Assembly: GCA_035604635.1 (NCBI GenBank)
Contig: DATNIC010000121.1
Span: forward strand, 1 to 7,756
Length of the DNA stretch: 7,756 nt
Direction: 5' to 3'
Origin: DATNIC01 sp035604635
GTDB taxonomy: Bacteria; Vulcanimicrobiota; Vulcanimicrobiia; Vulcanimicrobiales; Vulcanimicrobiaceae
In this document: positions 5,031 through 7,756 of the stretch, one piece after another
Layout of the letters: the number at the start of each line of letters is the position of its first letter
How positions within the stretch are numbered: the stretch's first letter is position 1
Notes under the pieces: generated by a model
What the model was told of the DNA's origin: nothing
Databases searched by the model: none
The model's input: only the letters and a program-made list of their open reading frames with translations
Made by a program: the position numbers and the translations under genes

Positions 5031-6518
5031 TTACGGCGCGATTGTGACGCCGACCGGGACGCTCGCGCCGGTCCAACTGCCGGTCGGATGCGGCGTCCCG
5101 TCGAGGTTGTAAGCGGTGACCCCTCCGGTGGCAATCGAATTGGCGACGTAGAGAAGATTGCTGTCCGGGTCATACGCAATGCCGCTGGGACCTGACAATC
5201 CCGGGAACGTCCCCGGCAAGGTTTGCTTGTTCCCGTTGATGTCGTATGCGATCACCGCATTTGCGTTTTTGCTGGTGACGTAGACCAGGTGAACGTCGGG
5301 AGCGTACGTCAAACCCGCGGGCCCGTTGAGGCCCGGGAACGTAACGGCGTTGCCGGGAGGCATTCGATTCCCTTGCAAGTCGAACGTGAATATCATATTC
5401 GTGTTGAAGTTTGCAACGTAGAGCAGATTGTTGTCCGAAACGTAAGTCGCTCCATACGGGCCGTTCAAACCGGGGAAAGTTCCGCTCGTCGCAATCGCAT
5501 TTCCGGACACGTCGAAGACGAAGACTTTGTTTTGCAGGTAATCGGGGACGTAAATCTGGTTGTTGGCCGCGACGTAGAGGATGCCGGGCTGTTGCAGCCC
5601 GGCGAAGGCACCCCCCGCCAAGGGCACAGCGATGCCGCTCAGCGTGAATGCGAGGACGGTCGTCGGACCGGTCCCGTAACACGTGCCGCAGTCCGCTACA
5701 TACACGCGGCCGACGGACGAGGCGTACGTGATCCCATTTGCGCCCTTGATGCCCGGGAAAGTCCCGGGAAGCGCAATCAAGTTCCCTTGGGCATCGTACG
5801 CAGTGACCGTTGTCGGACTAACTCCTCCGCATAAAGATCCGCAATCGGCGACATAGACGTTCGCGGGTGGCGCTGCCGTCGGTGCGGCCGTTGGTACGGG
5901 CGTCGCGGTTGGGGACGCTGTCGGTCCCGGCGAAGCGCTCGGTGATGAGCTTGGTGCGGGGCCCGGACCGCCGGTCGATTGCAGAACCTGGATGTCGGCC
6001 GCGCCGCATTCGGAGAGCGAAAAATTCGTCCCGCTCGCCGTGAAGGTGACGTTACGCCCGCTCCCCTGCGGCTGCAGCGTTGTACCTGTCGCCGGCGCTG
6101 CGGCGGGAACAAACAACGCCGTCAACGTCGACGGAGCGATCCCCGGCGGAAGTAAGAGCGCGATCGAAGGCGGATAATTCAGCGCAAACTGCTGCGCGGG
6201 TCCCGAGAACGTCATGTGCCAGCTTGCGATAATCGATGTGGATAGCGGTGCGCGCGCCTGAGAAGCGATGGTCGCGCCGACCGTGATGCCGATGGGAGCC
6301 GGAAGACCACCCACGACCTGCGGGAGCGTAATCGTCCCCGTAATCCCGCCGGAGCTGGGAAGCGCGATCGTGGTGAGCAAACCCGTATACGTCTGCGCCC
6401 CGCTGGCGGCGCACGCCGGCGGCGGCAACGGTGCAGGGACGTTGGCGGTGCCGCTCGAGCACCCGACCACGGCCGCTGCAACCGCTAGAGTAAGCACGAC
6501 GGCGTAAAATGCGCGCAT
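5031..6518 (-). CDS. Lipoprotein with six NHL-like repeats (beta-propeller), upstream copy of a tandem pair
   Basis: Paralogue of the adjacent downstream gene, also exactly 495 aa. The signal peptide MRAFYAVVLTLAVAAAVVGC ends in lipobox VVGC with Cys20; Ser at +2 gives no inner-membrane retention signal of the Asp type. An unrecognised domain (about 36-180) is bounded by Cys36 and Cys171. The linker at 184-218 is rich in Pro, Ser, Thr and Ala. Repeats begin at NVYVADCG (220) and end with the C-terminal VGVTIAP, six in all. Blade 1 has Cys226/Cys230 and blade 2 has Cys277/Cys280, conserved with the other copy. Over residues 253-316 the two proteins agree at 59 of 64 positions, whereas the N-terminal domain and linker have diverged. 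Proteins of this architecture often act as surface scaffolds or in binding carbohydrate or protein, but nothing here fixes a ligand. ATG 6518 is preceded by a purine-rich AAAGAAAG in the right place, supporting this start over a start 25 codons upstream that would overlap the divergent gene. Confidence 0.88.
   Translation of the reverse strand: MRAFYAVVLTLAVAAAVVGCSSGTANVPAPLPPPACAASGAQTYTGLLTTIALPSSGGITGTITLPQVVGGLPAPIGITVGATIASQARAPLSTSIIASWHMTFSGPAQQFALNYPPSIALLLPPGIAPSTLTALFVPAAAPATGTTLQPQGSGRNVTFTASGTNFSLSECGAADIQVLQSTGGPGPAPSSSPSASPGPTASPTATPVPTAAPTAAPPANVYVADCGSLCGGVSPTTVTAYDAQGNLIALPGTFPGIKGANGITYASSVGRVYVADCGTCYGTGPTTVLAFTLSGIAVPLAGGAFAGLQQPGILYVAANNQIYVPDYLQNKVFVFDVSGNAIATSGTFPGLNGPYGATYVSDNNLLYVANFNTNMIFTFDLQGNRMPPGNAVTFPGLNGPAGLTYAPDVHLVYVTSKNANAVIAYDINGNKQTLPGTFPGLSGPSGIAYDPDSNLLYVANSIATGGVTAYNLDGTPHPTGSWTGASVPVGVTIAP
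5865..5969 (-). repeat. Low-complexity Pro/Thr/Ser/Ala linker in the upstream lipoprotein
   Basis: Codes for residues 184-218 (for example ASPGPTASPTATPVPT). Same position and composition as the linker in the other copy but different in exact sequence, as expected of an unconstrained spacer. Confidence 0.8.
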
Positions 6519-6573
6519 GCTTTCTTTTAGTTTAGACGAAGCCGAGTTTGGTGAGTTATCCCGATAGTGCAAG
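6519..6573. promoter_or_regulatory. Divergent intergenic region between lipoprotein pair and glycosyltransferase
   Basis: This 55-bp gap is the only head-to-head spacing in the window and is more AT-rich than its surroundings (for example TTTCTTTTAGTTTAG), so it should hold start signals for both sides. On the - strand it contains the purine-rich AAAGAAAG just before the lipoprotein ATG. On the + strand GATAGT at 6563-6568 is a weak -10-like match, but it lies too close to the ATG at 6574 for a normal leader, and no convincing -35 box is seen. Promoters may reach into the flanking coding sequence. Confidence 0.35.
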
Positions 6574-7680
6574 ATGCTAAAAACGCTCATCAACTTCTGC
6601 GCAGCCTATGCGCTCGCGTTCGCGGCGCATGCGGCTCGCAGCGCGGGAGGCTGGGAATTGGTCCCCATTCGCGAGGAGGCGGAGGGTTTGCCTGCCCTCT
6701 CCGTCATCGTCCCCGCCCGCAATGAGGCGCTGAACGTCGAGCGCTGCATTCGTTCGCTGCTCGGGCAGCGCTTGCGCGATTTCGAGGTGATCGCGGTCGA
6801 CGACCGCTCGACGGACGCAACGCCGTCGATTCTGGAGGGCTTGGCCCGGGAAGATTCGCGCCTGCGCGTCGTCGCCGGAGCGCCGCTCCCCGAGGGTTGG
6901 GTCGGCAAGCCTTGGGCTCTGCACCAAGGCGCGGAACGCGCGCGCGGTGCTTGGCTGCTCTTTACCGACGCGGATTCGTATCACGAGCTGAATGCCGAAA
7001 TCTCGATCTTGCGCTACGCGCTTGACAAAAAAGTAGACGCCGTCTCGCTTGCGACCGGCCAGGAGCTGGGATCCTTTTGGGAGCGCGCGGTCCTGCCCTC
7101 GATCTTGTCGATCATCGTCATCGGATTTGCAAATCGACCCCTTGCGAACGGGCAGTACATCCTCGTCTCGCGCGCGGCCTACGAAGGCCTTGGCGGTCAT
7201 GCCGCGTTGCGCGGCGAGATCGCCGAGGACATCGCGTTCGCGAAGAGGCTGTACGCGGACGGCCGATTCCGGTTGCGCTTGGCGACCGGCGCTCATCTCG
7301 TCCGCGTGCGGATGTATCGTTCGTTTTCGCAAATCTGGGAAGGCTTCACGAAAAACATCTTCGTCGGAGCGGAAGGCAACGTGGCGCGCGTGGCGCTCTC
7401 GGTCGTCTCGCTTGCGATGCTTTCGATCGTTCCGCCGAGCCTGGCATTGGTGGCGTTGCGGCGCGGTCGTAAACACGCCGCAATCGAGGCGCTTTGCTGC
7501 ACGTTGACGACGATGGTGGCAGCCGGCCGGCCGTTTTCGGCCTTTGGTATTCCGCGCCGCTTCGGAGTCTATCAGCCGCTCGGCTTCGCGCTCCTGGGCG
7601 CAATCATGGTCAACGCGACCTTCCGCGTCGTTTCGGGGCGCGGTATCGAATGGCGAGGACGCCGCTACCCCGGACGCTAA
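6574..7680 (+). CDS. Membrane-associated family 2 glycosyltransferase, HpnB/CrtQ-like
   Basis: Predicted GT2 enzyme of 368 aa acting at the cytoplasmic membrane. A hydrophobic N-terminus (5-21) precedes the GT-A domain: LSVIVPARNEALNVERCI (42-59), FEVIAVDDRSTDATPSIL (70-87), then PLPEGWVGKPWALHQGA (104-120), a stretch typical of the HpnB/CrtQ-type lipid or carotenoid-associated group. The metal-binding DXD is TDADS (131-135), the catalytic-side acidic pair is Glu218-Asp219 in EIAEDIAFAKRL, and FSQIWEGFTKNIF (251-263) matches the distal conserved motif of these enzymes. Hydrophobic segments at about 172-186, 273-295, 303-317 and 335-353 suggest several membrane passes at the C-terminal end. 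The acceptor is probably a lipid, but this is inference from family resemblance only. ATG 6574 has no clear Shine-Dalgarno. The gene diverges from the lipoprotein pair and is followed after 12 nt by the next gene, so those two may be co-transcribed. Confidence 0.9.
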   Translation: MLKTLINFCAAYALAFAAHAARSAGGWELVPIREEAEGLPALSVIVPARNEALNVERCIRSLLGQRLRDFEVIAVDDRSTDATPSILEGLAREDSRLRVVAGAPLPEGWVGKPWALHQGAERARGAWLLFTDADSYHELNAEISILRYALDKKVDAVSLATGQELGSFWERAVLPSILSIIVIGFANRPLANGQYILVSRAAYEGLGGHAALRGEIAEDIAFAKRLYADGRFRLRLATGAHLVRVRMYRSFSQIWEGFTKNIFVGAEGNVARVALSVVSLAMLSIVPPSLALVALRRGRKHAAIEALCCTLTTMVAAGRPFSAFGIPRRFGVYQPLGFALLGAIMVNATFRVVSGRGIEWRGRRYPGR

Positions 7681-7686
7681 GAGAGG
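7681..7686 (+). promoter_or_regulatory. Shine-Dalgarno site of the partial gene at 7693
   Basis: GAGAGG starts directly after the preceding TAA and leaves 6 nt to the ATG at 7693. It is one of the best ribosome binding sites in the window and supports that start. Confidence 0.6.
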
Positions 7687-7692
7687 ACGGCG

Positions 7693-7756
7693 ATGATCGA
7701 ACCTGAGGTAGCGACCCACGTTACGATGGACGAGATCACGGCGCTGGCAAAGCGCC
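7693..7756 (+). CDS. Probable glycyl-tRNA synthetase (dimeric type), N-terminal 21 codons only, cut by window edge
   Basis: Only 21 residues are visible: MIEPEVATHVTMDEITALAKR. The part TMDEITALAKR resembles the start of dimeric bacterial glycyl-tRNA synthetases, where a short helix of the form xxLxALxKRRGF leads into the class II core (family knowledge; the diagnostic RRGF and SEIYGG segments would lie just beyond the edge). If correct, it charges tRNA-Gly in the cytosol. The ATG is supported by GAGAGG upstream and by 12-nt spacing from the glycosyltransferase. The fragment is too short to exclude other proteins. Confidence 0.45.
   Translation, partial: MIEPEVATHVTMDEITALAKR

Larger units (their letters stand above)
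5029..6518 (-). repeat. Tandem gene duplication, unit 2 (about 1.5 kb direct repeat)
   Basis: Partner of the unit at 3531-5020. It carries a 12-bp segment at 5353-5364 (four codons) that is absent from the other copy at the equivalent point in blade 4, and six extra bases in blade 6; these are balanced by a shorter N-terminal domain. Confidence 0.9.

Noticed and set aside
3531..6518. Insertion sequence or composite mobile element bounded by the 1.5-kb direct repeats
   Set aside because: The repeats are complete lipoprotein genes with no transposase, inverted terminal repeats or target-site duplication. A simple tandem gene duplication explains them.
6577..7719. Long open frame (380 codons) on the - strand opposite the second glycosyltransferase
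   Set aside because: Its translation is Arg/Asp-rich with no recognisable motif, and it mirrors a clear GT2 gene on the + strand. Such antisense frames are expected in high-GC coding DNA.

Overview
The window is high-GC bacterial chromosome with densely packed genes. The genes are a mix of conserved translation and repair functions, two glycosyltransferases, and a tandem pair of secreted lipoproteins. There is no sign of phage, transposon, CRISPR or RNA genes. The taxon cannot be fixed from sequence alone. The base composition, the coupled gene order and the Thr/Pro-linker lipoproteins with NHL-like propellers would suit a poorly cultured lineage such as Candidatus Eremiobacterota (WPS-2), but this is a guess.

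Left block, + strand (2-3528): the 3' part of prfB (release factor 2), a WbbL-like family 2 glycosyltransferase, a small YbjQ/UPF0145 protein, a family 4 (Fe-S) uracil-DNA glycosylase and rlmN. Spacing is 1 nt after prfB, about 10-25 nt before the YbjQ gene, and then two overlapping stop/start junctions (GTGA at 1781, ATGA at 2443). The five genes therefore look like one transcription unit with translational coupling.

Middle block, - strand (3533-6518): two tandem paralogous lipoprotein genes of identical length (495 aa each), separated by 10 nt. Each has a lipoprotein signal peptide with Cys20, an unrecognised N-terminal domain of about 145-150 aa, a Pro/Thr/Ser/Ala-rich linker, and six NHL-like repeats that should form one six-bladed beta-propeller. 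Blades 1 and 2 each carry a close Cys pair. The downstream copy ends 4 nt from the rlmN stop, tail to tail.

Right block, + strand (6574-end): a membrane-associated family 2 glycosyltransferase of the HpnB/CrtQ-like kind, diverging from the lipoprotein pair across a 55-bp gap, followed after 12 nt by the first 21 codons of what is probably a dimeric-type glycyl-tRNA synthetase.

The most interesting items are the duplicated propeller lipoproteins (unknown N-terminal domain, conserved Cys pairs) and a C-terminal QSSLF clamp-binding-like tail on the uracil-DNA glycosylase. Nothing here amounts to a clearly new multi-gene system.
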